A stretch of DNA of 64,000 nt, taken from NCBI GenBank assembly GCA_029721515.1, contig CM056556.1, forward strand, positions 16,049,598 through 16,113,597, given 5' to 3'. The translations under genes and the position numbers were made by a program. The DNA is from Synanceia verrucosa (Eukaryota; Chordata; Actinopteri; Perciformes; Synanceiidae). A model generated the notes under the pieces. The model had not been told where the DNA came from. It did no database searches and saw only the letters and a program-made list of their open reading frames with translations. This document shows, piece after piece, positions 12,140-24,448 of this stretch (positions are counted from its first letter, which is position 1; each line of letters opens with the position of its first letter).

Positions 12140-15100
12140 ATGCACTCAGTTCACAGCTGCACCAGGAGGAATATGGCTGGCTCTTCTCCTGCATTACCAG
12201 GCTTTGGGAACTCTGGAAAGAGTTTTCTTATTGACAATCTGCTGCAGTCACAAACACCTTCAGCCCATCCAGAAGCGGCGGCAGGTGGACACCTGAGACA
12301 AGCAGCATGTGGACGTCCGAGGAGAAGCTGGAGCTCTGAGCATGGAACCTTCCACAGTCAGGCCCACGGTTCCCAGCAGGGCAAAGATTTAGGAGGACCA
12401 CTTCTGCCACACTCAGGTAAATGGGCTATTTTTGTAAAGGCAGATATTATGGATTTTAATTGTGTGAAACCACACATTTTTTCCCCATGAGGATTCTTTT
12501 ATCATGTTTTAAAACTGTAATATTCATGCAAGCATAAATACCATTTAAGTTGTTTCACAAATTTCATAAATTATATATAAGGCTTGAAATTATTCATAGG
12601 TCTGAGCTGAATTACAGATGACATATTAGATTTGTAAGAGATTTATTTCACTTGTATGAAAAAATTATTAACCATTGACATTTTCCTGCTTTGTTTTTTT
12701 GACATATACCTACCAATGTAAAGGAAAACTCAAAAGGCCTGCTTTCTGAAATATATTTTTGACTGTTCATATAGCTCTGTGTATATGCTTGATTTTAAAG
12801 TCTTACTCACTGAAGTAAGAATTTTGTGGAATCTAACTTTTGAAATAATTTGAATTACTTTTTAATTGATCCAATTTAACTAAATGCAATGGCATTAAAT
12901 ATGAAACCTAATTTATAAAAGAAAATGAGTAACAAATACCATTTTGCATTTGTAGCATTTATATTTCATAGTCAATCAAATAGAAGAAATATAATAAGAC
13001 ATAAAAATGAGCGCAAAGAAAGAAAAGATAAATTAAATTATTATAAAGCTGTGCAAACTTTACAGTCATATGAAATTTATAATTATGATATGTTTATTTA
13101 TAGAAACAGCAAATTTTTTTCAAACCTTATCAGGAAATTGTTTCTGTCTTATTTCCAAATAAAATATAGCTGTTAAAACATCGAAATATCAGATAAAAAT
13201 AGTCACATCTGTATATATCATCCAAAGCTTAGTAGAAATTAGACAAGGTAAATGCCTTCAGTAGTGGGTGATGATCCAGGTACGGCCCTTTGTGGATATT
13301 ACCTGTCTCACCTCTTTACTATATGACGATCTGACTGTTCCTGTTTGTGCAGGTGTACTGAGCAGTGTTTTCCTGCGGAGCCCACAGTATCTGCTGGCAT
13401 GCTGCGGTGGGTCCAGCCCCCCTCCTGTCTTCTCCAGTGAGTGTTTTATGCCTCATCAGCAATGCCTCAGCTACTCTCTAAGCATTAGCAGCAGGGTCTC
13501 TCATGCTTTCCACAGCTAATTACTGATGCAATGCCAAAGAGCTAATTCTCCGCTCAACTCTGCACGGCTCTATTCATAACCATTCACGGCTGTTTAGGAT
13601 GGGGAAGAGGGGTGGGTTGCAAGGCTTTTAAGAGTCCCTGGGGCCCCCTATTTTGTACTTGCAAATGCACACTTTTACTCGCACAAATATGCAGAGCTAA
13701 TAAACATCTTGTCTTCTGTCATATTAAGATTATAATTACCAGGTGTGAATTCCTACTGCTGAATAAGGCAGATTGTTTTAACACACACTCAGAACATTAA
13801 TAAGTTTCAACAACTTCAAGTTTCATTTTCAGGACACATGAAATTTTAAAACGTCCACAAATGTAACTGAAGCTGAAATGTTAAAAATTTGCTGTGCTTG
13901 AAATGCTTCCGTTCTTATCACTTGTATAGAATACTAATGTTACATCGACCTTTAGTCATATTAATTGAGACAAGCAGCTGTCCTGTTTTGGCACTATCCA
14001 ACAGCAATTGGAAGTTATTAGTTTCTGCAACCCATGATGCCTGTCAAATGCTGTGGAAAAAGGCACAAATCAGAAAGCCCTCATCCCACATGTCCTTGGA
14101 GTCCTCTTAGTAGGCTGACACTTTCCCACAGTGCCCAGCAACACAACAATGCCAAGTCGGGCCGTGACCAATTGGCACTTTCACTCCACCATCCACACGC
14201 GACCTCACTGCAATTTTTCACTGCAGCAATGAACTCCACTAAGCACAAAAAACTCGTCCATTTCCCCACAGAAGAGGGCTGGACCAGGAACATCCCCCGG
14301 CCATTGTGTGGCTAAAGAGCTTGGTCCGCTAACCCCCCTCCTTTGTCCTGTCCTTCAACTCTCATTCCTGCCAATTGGAAACTTTTTGACTAGGACATAA
14401 AGCATTCAATGAAAGTGACTTTTATAGACTTTTTTCGAGCTCATCTTCACATACAAACTGGCTTCATACCTGCAAGAGAAAAGATTTAGTGTTGGGCCAC
14501 TGAGCCATCGAGTAATGGCATTTCCATTGAACGGCTCTATTGTTGGTGTCCAACAGGGCTCTATAGTTGGCCAACTAGGGTAGACACACACGTTGCCCAG
14601 GAATGACCTAGTAATCAGCTATTTAAGTGAAAACCATTGAGTCCCAATAGAGAAGTGAGAAGCATGTCCAAACCTGTTACGTGCTCCCTAGAGGTGGTCT
14701 ATGTGCAGATTTGTCGTACAGATTAAAAAGGCAACATTGAATAGATCAGATAAATTGTTCCACTTGACTTTTGTTGTGCACGCACCTGTGAGTGAAGTAG
14801 CGTGGGATTGCTCATCACAGTTCACCAAATCCCTTTTTCCTCAGTTGAAGTGGTTTTCTATTCTCTTTCGTCACCCCCAGTTTGTTAAATTGAACAGTAG
14901 AAAAAAAACAGTGTGTGACAAAAACAGGCATCATCTAGGGTTGAAAAGGTAGGAAATATGGTTGGTAAAGTGTGGATAATAGTTGCAGATAGCCATGGAT
15001 TTTGTACCTTGAAATCAAAATTGTCTATATCATGAAAGACTTAAATCATCCATAGTGCACCGTTTTAATTCAGTGCAGACAAGCTCTTTATTCTCTTGGC

Positions 15101-15756
15101 CCCTTCTTGTACACTCATTTCACATCAACGACAGCTACTAGTTAATGCCCCATATCTCACTGATACAAACATAGTTGGGTCAACACAATGACATTTATAT
15201 ATGTCTTCTATGTTTCAGAGGGAGGAAATATTCGATTGTGGTCTGCTGATGTAAGTCCTAAATCACGCAGAGGGATCCTTAGGAGGGCTGTGTTCTCTGA
15301 AGAACAACGGAAGGAGCTGGAGAGAACTTTTCGGAGACAGAAATACATCAGCAAGACAGATCGGAACAAACTGGCAGCTGATCTCAGCCTCAAGGAGTCA
15401 CAGGTATTTGCCTGATTAGTTTCTGTTCCTAAAAGAAGAAATCTATCTGTGTTCACCCTTTATTTAATTTTACAGCTCAGATGAGGTCAAGATGAGAATT
15501 TAATGGACTACATAAATTGAGTACTATTACCATAACTATTACGGTTCTCTTGCTATTTTAGGTGAAAATCTGGTTCCAAAACCGTCGAATGAAGTGGAGG
15601 AATTGTAAGGAAAAGGAGGTTCATAACACTCGCTCTCCTATGGATGAGCTTATGGCCCAGGGTCTTGCTCAGGAGGAGGAGGAGGAACCGTCACAGAACC
15701 ATTCTGACTCAAAAAACGAGAGGTCGCCACCACAGAAGAGTGTCTGGGACACATGA
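12140..15756 (+). CDS. dbx2: Homeodomain transcription factor Dbx2
   Basis: Four coding exons fit in phase: 12140-12416, 13353-13436, 15219-15403 and 15562-15756, giving 246 aa. Exon 1 encodes PALPGFGNSGKSFLIDNLL, the family N-terminal signature with an Engrailed-homology-1-like repression motif (FLIDNLL, residues 29-35). Exon 2 carries the YLLACCGGS segment typical of Dbx2. The homeodomain spans about residues 139-198, with WFQNRRMKW in helix 3, and is split by an intron between homeodomain positions 44 and 45. RRGILRRAVFSE just before and within it favours Dbx2 over Dbx1. The tail is acidic and ends KSVWDT. Dbx proteins pattern interneuron domains of the intermediate neural tube. The start is uncertain: ATG at 12140 is the first in frame, and 12173 (MAGSS) is an alternative. 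The protein is shorter than the mammalian one, mainly at the C-terminus. Confidence 0.93.
12417..15218 (+). other. dbx2 introns 1 and 2
   Basis: Intron 1 (12417-13352) is very AT-rich. Intron 2 (13437-15218) has mixed composition, including a small direct and inverted repeat near 14530-14580. No other gene, RNA or clear repeat family is seen. Confidence 0.6.
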
Positions 15757-16179
15757 GAGGCTGTAAATCAATGACTTTGTCTGGGAGGCTGTTGAAATCG
15801 TGTGGATGGAATATACTGTCTGTGAAGATTAACAGCGATAATATTCATTTTCATTTCATTCGTTTCAGTGCATGCTACTGTCTTGTTCCATCATAAATGC
15901 AATTAGGAAAAACTGCTGGGTCAATCATATTGCGTTTCACTGGCTTCAGTAAGCAAGTTGTAGGTTATTACACTGACAAGTCTTTCCAGGAAAGATTCCC
16001 GTTCTTCGATTGTAATTGCAATCAATTAAATGTACAAATTAGTCACTTCATTTAATGCATTCACATCAAGTTTGTTTCATGTTTTGGTCAGCATTACAGT
16101 AATAGTCAAGTGTAGTCAAATTTCCCTATATTTTTGTAAATATGTTTTTTTATGATCATGAATTCATAGATCAAATGTA

Positions 16180-16185
16180 AATAAA
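16180..16185 (+). terminator. Polyadenylation signal of dbx2
   Basis: AATAAA lies 424 bp after the dbx2 stop codon in AT-rich DNA, implying a 3' UTR of about 440 bp. It is the first canonical hexamer I see on the plus strand after the stop. Confidence 0.65.
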
Positions 16186-16376
16186 GAGTTTGAATTCTGA
16201 ATGATTGAATTCTGATTTCCACTGTTTCTTCTTACTGTGCTTAGCTCTCTGCAGCAAAACCATTTCCATGGCAATGAACTCCATAATATACTCCATCTAC
16301 CATTTCTATAAATTTATAGAGCCTGTGCTCCCCATTAAAAAGAAGATGGCCAGAAACGATGAAGGGTAACTCAATT

Positions 16377-16382
16377 TTTATT
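16377..16382 (-). terminator. Polyadenylation signal of the prolactin gene
   Basis: TTTATT on the plus strand (AATAAA on the minus strand) lies about 226 bp beyond the prolactin stop codon. Together with the dbx2 signal it leaves about 190 bp between the two convergent transcript ends. Confidence 0.55.
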
Positions 16383-16607
16383 TTTTGACCTTTTCATGCT
16401 CAAAAATGAAATTGTTTAATTACCTATAACAATACAACTGCAAGAGTCATGATCGTCTACAGTAAACGCACACATCACAGCACAGCAAGCACATAATGTG
16501 TAGTTAAAAGCAAATGATAAACAGATTTTACTTGTCAGCCAAAATGTTAAAGCTACTGCCCTAGACTGCTTTTCTAAATAGATAGATAGATTGATTTTCT
16601 ATCACTA

Positions 16608-17886
16608 TTAACAGTCTAGTCCAGGGAGGGTGGTACATTTCAGGATACGAAGATAATTTTTTACTTTGTTGGAGTCTCTGCGGAAGCAGTAGAGTAGGTC
16701 ATGATGGTCCACTGAATTGGCTTCTCCTAGTTTGTAGAAGGAAAGGGCAGAGGAGGGAACTAGACTCTCAGGAGAGATGTAACCCACAGTGTTTCCAAGC
16801 ACTCCCAAAAGCTTCATCTGGGGGAAGAAAGAAGAAAAATTGAGAGTGCATAATTAATTATTTAAAGGAATGAATAACGACACATTCAGTAAATGACAGT
16901 AACAAAATTAACTTGAAAAAGTGATACATTCCAACTAAAATGTGATGCATCACAAATAGCCCAGACTTAATTAGTAAACAATACAGTTACTGTGAACCAT
17001 GACCACACAAAACGTCTACAAACATAAGAGAACCGTTACCTTTTCAGCCATTATTGCCACTCCCTCCCTCAGCTCGTGCACCATATCACTGATCTCCAGA
17101 GCCTTGTTGGAGCTGTAGTGGTTGAAGTCTTGATTCTCATCTTGAGACATGCTCTGGTAGAGTTGAGACAGGGGGTCACCCCAGGCCCCCAGGAGCCTCA
17201 GGATCACCTCTGTCAGTTGTTCTCGCTGCACATGAAAGAGCTACTTTTAGAAGTTGGTGGTAAAATACAACTTTATAATATCTCTGACGAGATGCAGTGA
17301 CATCACTTATGTATAGCAAAGACTATAATATTAATAAAATGAATGCTCACCCCTAGCTTTTGTGCATTATCCTTATCTTTGGGAGTCACTATGCCATATG
17401 TGTGGCATTTCCGTTTACCTATGAGGTTCTTTCTGGGAAAGAAATAATGCTCCTGCGAAGATTGACACAGTTATCACATATCATGACATCACGACTTGAA
17501 AACTAGCCAAGTCAAATATGGGTGACTGGTGATGGATGATGTTCAAAAGGTTGGCAGATGGTGATGGATGATGGATGTCAGAGCTGAAATAAAAGAACTC
17601 ACAAATTCGGAGTGCAGATCACTGGAGATGCCATGCATTCTTGAAGACTGCTGTATGACTCTGTCAAAGAGATCTGCCAGGGAGGGAACATGGCATCCAG
17701 TCTGTCCATAAGCACAGATTGGGGCAGACCCAACCCTCATGGAAAGTTCCAGGTACAGCAGTGTAAGAACAGCAAACAAAACTGAAGAAAAAAAAAAACC
17801 TTTTAGTTACTGAAAATCCTAACAATAGGCATAAATAAAAATGATGTGTATATAATTTGTCATCTGGTAAACTCACCTTTTTTCAT
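16608..17886 (-). CDS. prl2: Prolactin family hormone, prolactin-2 type
   Basis: Five minus-strand exons join in phase: 17886-17877, 17781-17603, 17452-17351, 17225-17040 and 16817-16608, giving 228 aa. This is the classical prolactin gene structure, including a first exon of only ten coding bases. Residues 1 to about 23 form a hydrophobic signal peptide. The mature chain starts near PICAYGQTGC. Six cysteines (26, 33, 79, 203, 220, 228) match the tetrapod prolactin pattern: a small N-terminal loop, a large loop and a C-terminal loop. Recognisable segments are SLADLFDRVI (helix 1), KCHT, and LLYCFRRDSNKVKNYLRILKC (helix 4). Ordinary fish prolactin 1 lacks the N-terminal pair, as I recall, so this is more likely the second paralogue. 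Somatolactin was considered but has a different cysteine count and spacing. The product should be secreted and bind a class I cytokine receptor. Confidence 0.88.
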
Positions 17887-18852
17887 GGCTCTTTTCATAC
17901 AGTGGGGGACCAGATGATGAGTAGCACTATTTTTCAACCACAGCTACTATTGCGGAAGATCATACAACAATGAGGATAATATAGGATAAAAACGTTTTTC
18001 TCTTTGCACGTCATATGCTTTGCTTCGTTAACTGCTCAGCCGAGAGCAAAGTTAATCCAGGCAGAAAACGTACTACATACTGCAGACTGGCTTAGGCAAT
18101 TTATCAATTCAAAGAAATTGTTCCCCATTAGTGAAATGGGATAAATAAATGCTAAGTGTAACACAAAAAAAGCTGTCCACATATAACTTCAGGTTACATC
18201 TTGCTTTGGTAGTATATATCAATAAAACGGTGACAAACTTACACATTTGAGATAATGAAAGCCTGATTGGGAACTAACACTATTCAAATCCCTCAAAGTG
18301 TTTAGCATTTTTACATTTATTCCAAACTACAAGACGGCTCATCAGCTGTCAGGAGCCCACCATAAAATGAATGGTATCACCAAAAAAGTATAGAATAAGT
18401 TCATTGTTCAGCAACCCTAGCTAGAACTGTTCAACCAGGGCGTGAAAACAAGGCTATTCAAACGTAAAGTGGATGATTTATGTTCTCATTAGCGATACAA
18501 AGCAAATACAGTCATGAGTCACTCTACAGTTTTACTTCTTACATGGAGTCCCATTCCATATGACCAATTTGTAAATGCAATGCACGAAAGGGGCAAATAC
18601 TGTATTTCTTGCAATGAAAAGGGAGGCATGGTACTATGACAGTGAACCAGTGCTCTGCTTCTCCATTAGTGTGCCACCTTGTGGAGAAATGAGTAAAACA
18701 TAAGAAGGACAACATATTTCAATGATCCTTTCATGATTTATTTATAAAGAATTATAATGTTGCCACAGAACAAAAAAGGGCTGAGAAGTATAATCAATTT
18801 GTAACGGTTAAAGCATTACACAAACAATTGTATAGTTTTGCAAATCAAACAT
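17887..18852. other. Intergenic region between prolactin and sizzled genes
   Basis: About 1 kb of AT-rich DNA forms the 5' flank of the prolactin gene and lies beyond the likely 3' end of sizzled. The minus strand has only a weak TATA-like TATATTA near 17970. No repeat or RNA gene is recognised. Confidence 0.5.
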
Positions 18853-18858
18853 TTTATT
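18853..18858 (-). terminator. Polyadenylation signal of sizzled
   Basis: TTTATT on the plus strand reads AATAAA on the minus strand, about 390 bp past the sizzled stop codon. A further hexamer at 18737-18742 could be an alternative. Confidence 0.5.
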
Positions 18859-19247
18859 GTCTTTTTCCACAAAACATTAAAAAATGTCATAAATACACCA
18901 ATATTCTTATAGAAAATAGAATCTACAATTGATTTACATTAATTAATACTATGTACAGGTTTGAGTGCATTGTATTACTGTGTGCTGTCAAAGCAGGGAT
19001 GAGACAGTGAGCTGCTAAAGGAGGCAACGGGTGGTGATGTTTAGCTCTGCTCTCGATACTTCTTTCAGCTTTACAAATCCCTACTAACTCTCAATGCCAA
19101 GAAGCTCTCCATCTCAAAATTCCTCCTTGATTTTGTCTGAAATTGTTGTGTTTTAGGTGTGGAATAATATAAGAAGTTTGTTCTTACATGAGTCTCGTTC
19201 CAACACAGTTTCAGAACTCCAATTTTAAAATGTATGTATCAATCCAT

Positions 19248-20475
19248 TCAACATCTGTGGTGCTTCCACTTGCGAGTGGCCACTGCAATGTTTGCATCTT
19301 TTTTGTGCCACGGGAAGAAACGGGTGAGAGCAACAGTGCCGTCTCGCTGCACCGAACCAGCCAGCACATAAAGCTGGGACCGTCCAGGGCGCACAAGGGC
19401 ACTGGCACATCGAATGTTGATGAGGAGCCACTGCTGGAGTAGGTGCTGGGTGTCATAAGGCAGGAGAGGTCCCTGTCGGATAAACTCAACACGGCCCTCA
19501 ACCTCGAATTCTGGCTCTCCTGTGGGTACGCGACGGCGATGAAGTTTGGCAGTCACAGCTTTGGGGAAATGGGGGAGAAAAAAAAAGTTAATCTTCTGCT
19601 TTGTAAAATTAAGCACAATTGTGTGTAAAATATACTCATGCAGGAGGTAAACAATCCAACAATTACTTTGAAGGATTCAGAAACTCACCAAAGTCATGCT
19701 GGCAAAAAGCATCCAGGACTGTTTTCATTGCAGGAGCTTCTTCCACAGTTGGGCAGTTTTGACAGGCAGGTTTGGGTAAGTCTGTGATGATAAAATAAAC
19801 ATAATTTAACACAACTGTAGGGCATATACAGTAATTAAAGGAAATGTATAAGAGTAAAGCTGTCAGGTGAAACAAGTTCTTATAATTACTGTGCTCCATG
19901 CATACCTTTGGTAAAATGGCTAAATTTTGCATGGGGAGAAAGGCACATGTCTTCCTCAGCAGGAAAACGGTCACAATCGAGTGCTTCAGGCCATGGGTGA
20001 CCCTGGCAGGCGAGCACTGGGGCACAGCTGTCCCTGACTGCCACACACAGACTCCGGCATGGCTGAATAAAACTAAAGAAAAAAAAATGAGATGTTACAC
20101 AATGAACGCCAAATGACAGCAGTAATGGCAAAAACACTTTTTTGTTTTGTATATTAAATAAACAAAGAGAACGAGAAATGTAAAATCTCCTTACGTGTCA
20201 AGACAGACGGGAGCAATGAGGGAGCAGAGGAAGGCCTGGGCTTGAGGGTGGCAGCCTGTCTGCAACAGGGGCCTCCAGTCCTCTGAACGTGGCACCACCT
20301 CACCTTCCAGGTTGCTGTGACCCAAAAAGTTAGGCAGCCGCATCTCTGAGTATCCGACATCTTTGCAGACTTTCATCTGGTTGGGGATAGTGACGCAACG
20401 AGTGGACTGACCCATGTCAAAAGCCGTTAAAGGGTATGCCATAGCCAGGAGAGCCATGGTGAAGAACACAGCCAT
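19248..20475 (-). CDS. szl: Sizzled, secreted Frizzled-related protein
   Basis: Four minus-strand exons join in phase: 20475-20195, 20072-19906, 19781-19689 and 19558-19248, giving 283 aa. A hydrophobic signal peptide (about residues 1-18) is followed by a cysteine-rich Frizzled domain with TRCVTIP, CKDVGYSEMRLPNFLGH, TGCHPQAQAFLCSLIAPVCLDT, QPCRSLCVAVRDSCAPVLACQGHPWP and LDCDRFP split over exons 1 and 2. Exons 3 and 4 encode a netrin-like domain ending WKHHRC. SEMRLPNFLGH with DTFIQPCRSLCVAVRDSCAPVLAC fits Sizzled better than sFRP1, 2 or 5. Sizzled in fish and frog is a ventral BMP-induced secreted inhibitor of BMP1/Tolloid proteases, which protects Chordin and limits BMP signalling. The related crescent/frzb2 is the main alternative. 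The gene is compact and has a TATA box at a plausible distance. Confidence 0.88.
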
Positions 20476-20594
20476 TCTGAAGGGTTCGCAAAATCCAGAG
20501 AGTCCACAATGTAGATAGATGAGCTTTTACTGAGATCGCTGGTTTTCAGAAGTCTCTTCTGTCCTTGAATGGCTCTTTAGCTGCTGCCGACTGC

Positions 20595-20602
20595 TTTATA
20601 TA
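20595..20602 (-). promoter_or_regulatory. TATA box of sizzled
   Basis: On the minus strand TATATAAA lies about 120 bp upstream of the start codon. A start of transcription about 30 bp downstream would leave a 5' UTR near 90 nt. The canonical form and the position support a real core promoter. Confidence 0.55.
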
Positions 20603-23600
20603 CAGCAAGGTCAGCCAGCCCCATCAGTCTCCAAGTCTGTTATCAACTACCTATCAAAGACACAGAGACGATGTGTTTGGAGACAACGGCTTGTTTTGTG
20701 ATGACTGCAGACAGAAGGGGGGGTAATAAGCAGATGGAGGGTGTGTGAGAGGGAGGGGGGCGACAATAGACAATCACAGACCAGCTTTCACTCACTGCAG
20801 CCCAGTCACAGAATCTGCTTCATTTGATTTTATTGGTCCAGGAGGTAGAAAATAATAATAATGTCATGGAAAATCACTTAAAAACTAAAAGTGGCTGACT
20901 GCTTGGCGTGCAATCTTTGCAGCTTTTGCAATATTGACTCAGTTACCTGAATAGTGACTGTGATATTTTATCCACTCCCTCCATTATATCTGATACTTTT
21001 ATTTTTCCATTGGTCGATATGTAAAAACAACCAAATTCCATAAACAGGCTTTACAGAAGGTCATAAAATGCATCTCTGAAAGTTCCTTTGGAAATTAGTC
21101 AGAGGATTTTGTAGGCAGACAGGCAGTCTCCTTCATATTACCAGTCTCTTTCATGTGTCTTTGCTTCCTAATTGGAGGGTTTCATCGGCTGAGTCGCCAT
21201 TTCTCATTAGCAAAGCGGTGTCTCTTTTGGCTCACCTGGCTTTGATCTTGCAATAACACAAACTCAGAGCTGCATGCAAAATACTATTAGTGTACGTCTT
21301 TGGTTTATCAGTTTGCTGCAGATTCAGATGCATCAAAGAACGTCAGGCATCATCATCCACTGGAAGTCATAGCAACTTCATGCAATAAGTACATATACAC
21401 ATACAGTGCATTTGCTCTCCACAACATATCGCTATGTGGTATACATTAGCATGAATAACCAGATGTAACATCTGCTGACAGACAGACACATAGAGAGTCG
21501 CTTCCATCCCATTCGAGACATCAGATATCTTGCCCTGAGATGCAGACCAGGGACAGACATGTCTCACTGTCTTCGTCTCGTGTATTTCAGCCTCTTAATT
21601 TAACATAGTAAAATAAACAACAATAGAATAGAACAATAGAACTACATTACAGCATCATCGTATTTGTTTTGGACGTCGTCTGTCTCCAGATTTAGATGTG
21701 TATCTGGGACTCATGCCTGTGGGCCTTTTGAGGACTTTCTCTCATGAATCAGAGGTCTCTATCCCACCCAGCCTGCTGTGGCCAGGCATGCCAGAGTAAA
21801 CTCCATTCTAGGTGGCCCTACCCTCATTTCTGTGCCTGTATAGCAGCCCAGCCTGCAGCCAGCCAGAGCCCTCCATCGGCCCCAGCTTAAGCCAAGTTTT
21901 ACAGCCTGATCTGATGAGTGGAGGCTGGTTCCAGTACGGGTAGACGAGTATAGCCCGTAAGAGGGGACTAACTGGGCAATTAGAGTCACAGACCAATTTA
22001 GGAGAACAATAGGTCCACACATTTAACAAGCTCCCCCTGCCAGGAGCCCAGCAGGGGTCTGTTGTTGAGCCTAATGGCTGCCCTGTAGACACAGTGTCTG
22101 TCTTGGTAATGTGTTGCCTGCCCCTGCCTCAGTTAATGAGGAGGTGATACGAGTGCAGGCTGAATGGTTGGGCACCTGTCTGTCAAACAAACATCAACCC
22201 TAAGGTAGAACTACTGTATCTTGTAGAACCCTACTACCCTTCTTTTCACAAGTTCAAAATAAATCTATTATGTATAATATATTGGATTTAAATGTTTCAA
22301 TTGACATGGTTATAAAACAATTTATTTTGGACTAAATATCAGGGCAAATCAATATTTAATCACAACATTGTGTTGCCACCACAAAAAATGTATTCATTGA
22401 TATCATATAGCACACTTATTTAAGTAACATGTCTACACTTCTCTGAATGTGCAAAGTCAATATATTCCCATGATTAAGAGATCGTCGATGATAGTGCATG
22501 TCTTCCTGTTCAAATTCAGTGATGTTTTCCAAAATAGCTGATGAAATGTGACACATTTACAGTCAGCCAGCTTCTTTCTACACCATCACAGCTTGGTTTT
22601 GTGAGGTGTTTTTCCTCTTAAAGTAGAGAAGCAACACTGCATGTGGCGTCATCATTTAGAAATCTCAGTGCTGGTCTGTAAATATTAAATAAATAAACAA
22701 CGTCCATTCGCTACAACAGCACAGATTTTGGGATCGGGTATTAACTCTACATTAAAACACAAAAACATGCCCAAAGAGGCCATTTCGAATATTACATGAG
22801 CACAGCCAGTCAGCACAGACAGTACTGACTGGCTGTCAGTGCATACAGATAGTTATTGCCCAGAATCATTTAAGCAGCAAAACATAAATGTAGTTAGTGG
22901 TGTTTTTTCTCTCTCAATTGGCAGAATGGGACAAACACCTGAGACATACATCAAAGAAAGAAGTATGTTTGAGAAAGGGGGGGTAGGTGTCTGAGCTGGC
23001 TTGCCTTACAACAGTGAACTCAGATAAAAGCTGTCTCCTTGCACATAAGAGACTCATTAACTTAAGAGATTGAATCCCCCCCCCCCATCCTGCTGGGCTC
23101 CAGTAGGACTGACAGTCCATGTGCAGACTGTCAGTAGCACTCAATTGTCACATCCAGTCTCCGGGCCTTGTGGGCAGACGCTGCCACGCCGAGACGAGCA
23201 GACAACATGCCCCCGCAAACTGCAGACATCTGTGGATCAACTCTGCTGAGCATGCTAACCTGAGGTAATGAGCTCAACATAATAAAAAGTTACAAATGTT
23301 GATTCGCGTCTAATTTAGCGTTCTCAACAAAGAGCCAGTATTGACGCACTATGAAATTGCTGCTGCTGTTAAAAATCAGGCCAGTGCCTTTCAAGTCATT
23401 TTTGCAGCGTTATTGCGTATTCTTAGAAGCAGCAGAACTGCTGTGACGCAATTCGTAATAATTTACTCATAATCTGTAACAGTTAATCTTATGCACAGTC
23501 GAGCACATCACAGTAATCACAGAACACAGAAATAATTGTGCAGTGTACACAAACGTCATCTTTATTTCTACCCCCCCAAAATGGAACTGTATTTGAATTT

Positions 23601-24448
23601 CACAGAAATGGGAAATTTCTGTTTTTAAACTAACACTGAGCAAGACAGCTACAATATGCAAACAGTCAAGAGACACAAGCCAAGCAAATGTGAAGGATGG
23701 GGGAAAAAACAAACAAAAAGCATAGGACATAATAAGACAGTCATATTGACAGAGCTGAGGTACACTGTCCATTGCTGTTCTGCATCTCTGTGGGAAAGGG
23801 AGAAAAGAAGATTAAAACAGGACTGTTAATTCTTTTTATAGCACTTTTTTTGTAGCTCCCAGCATGTGTTCAATCACATAAAAACAAGTTAACCTAAAGA
23901 CGAGCACATTCAATTCTACCGTAATAAACACACCTTTATAGTTAGTATACTTAGTGTTATCTGACCAATTTATGGTTACATTTTCATAGATTTGACAGGC
24001 TCAAAATACATCTGGCAGTGTCAAAATGTCTTAACATCAACTCCCTGAGTGCCATCGACGTAATAATACATCAAAGTGGTTTTTCGACAGTGGGTCGCCA
24101 ATTGCGGTCTCCCATGGCCTGTGAGTAATCGGCCTCTACTCTACCTTTGATAGAACAAGAACAGAACAAGGTAAAAACAAACACTTTTTTCATGATAAAT
24201 AGGGAGTATCTTCTTTCATTTGAGTTATTCAGTGTTTTCAGAGATATAGTACAAAATATTTTGTGGGTCTTGAAATACGACTCAACATGGTCAAAAACAC
24301 AGGCACAAGGCACTTTCTGTTTCATAAAATGGCTAGCTAAAGACTTCATGGCATTTGTATGAGATTGCATTACATTATAAAAAGGCCGCTGAGTTTTAAT
24401 ATGCATTATGTTTCAGGACTGAATGATGGCTAATCAGTTTACATACAT
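20603..24448. other. Intergenic region between sizzled and mov10l1
   Basis: About 3.8 kb without a supported exon. The right part (to 24448) probably includes the mov10l1 3' UTR: an ATTAAA on the minus strand lies at 24395-24400 and an AATAAA at 23561-23566. A perfect 12-bp hairpin lies at 22802-22836, and a C8 run at about 23078. No known repeat family is recognised. Confidence 0.55.
22802..22836. repeat. Perfect 12-bp inverted repeat (hairpin)
   Basis: ACAGCCAGTCAG (22802-22813) is the exact reverse complement of CTGACTGGCTGT (22825-22836), with an 11-nt spacer. No T-run follows it on either strand, and the stem is too short for a microRNA precursor, so the role is unknown. Confidence 0.85.

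Noticed and set aside
16608..17886. Somatolactin or growth hormone identity
   Set aside because: Cysteine number and spacing, the LFDRV helix 1 and the CFRRDSNKVKNYL helix 4 fit prolactin better; growth hormone lacks the N-terminal pair.
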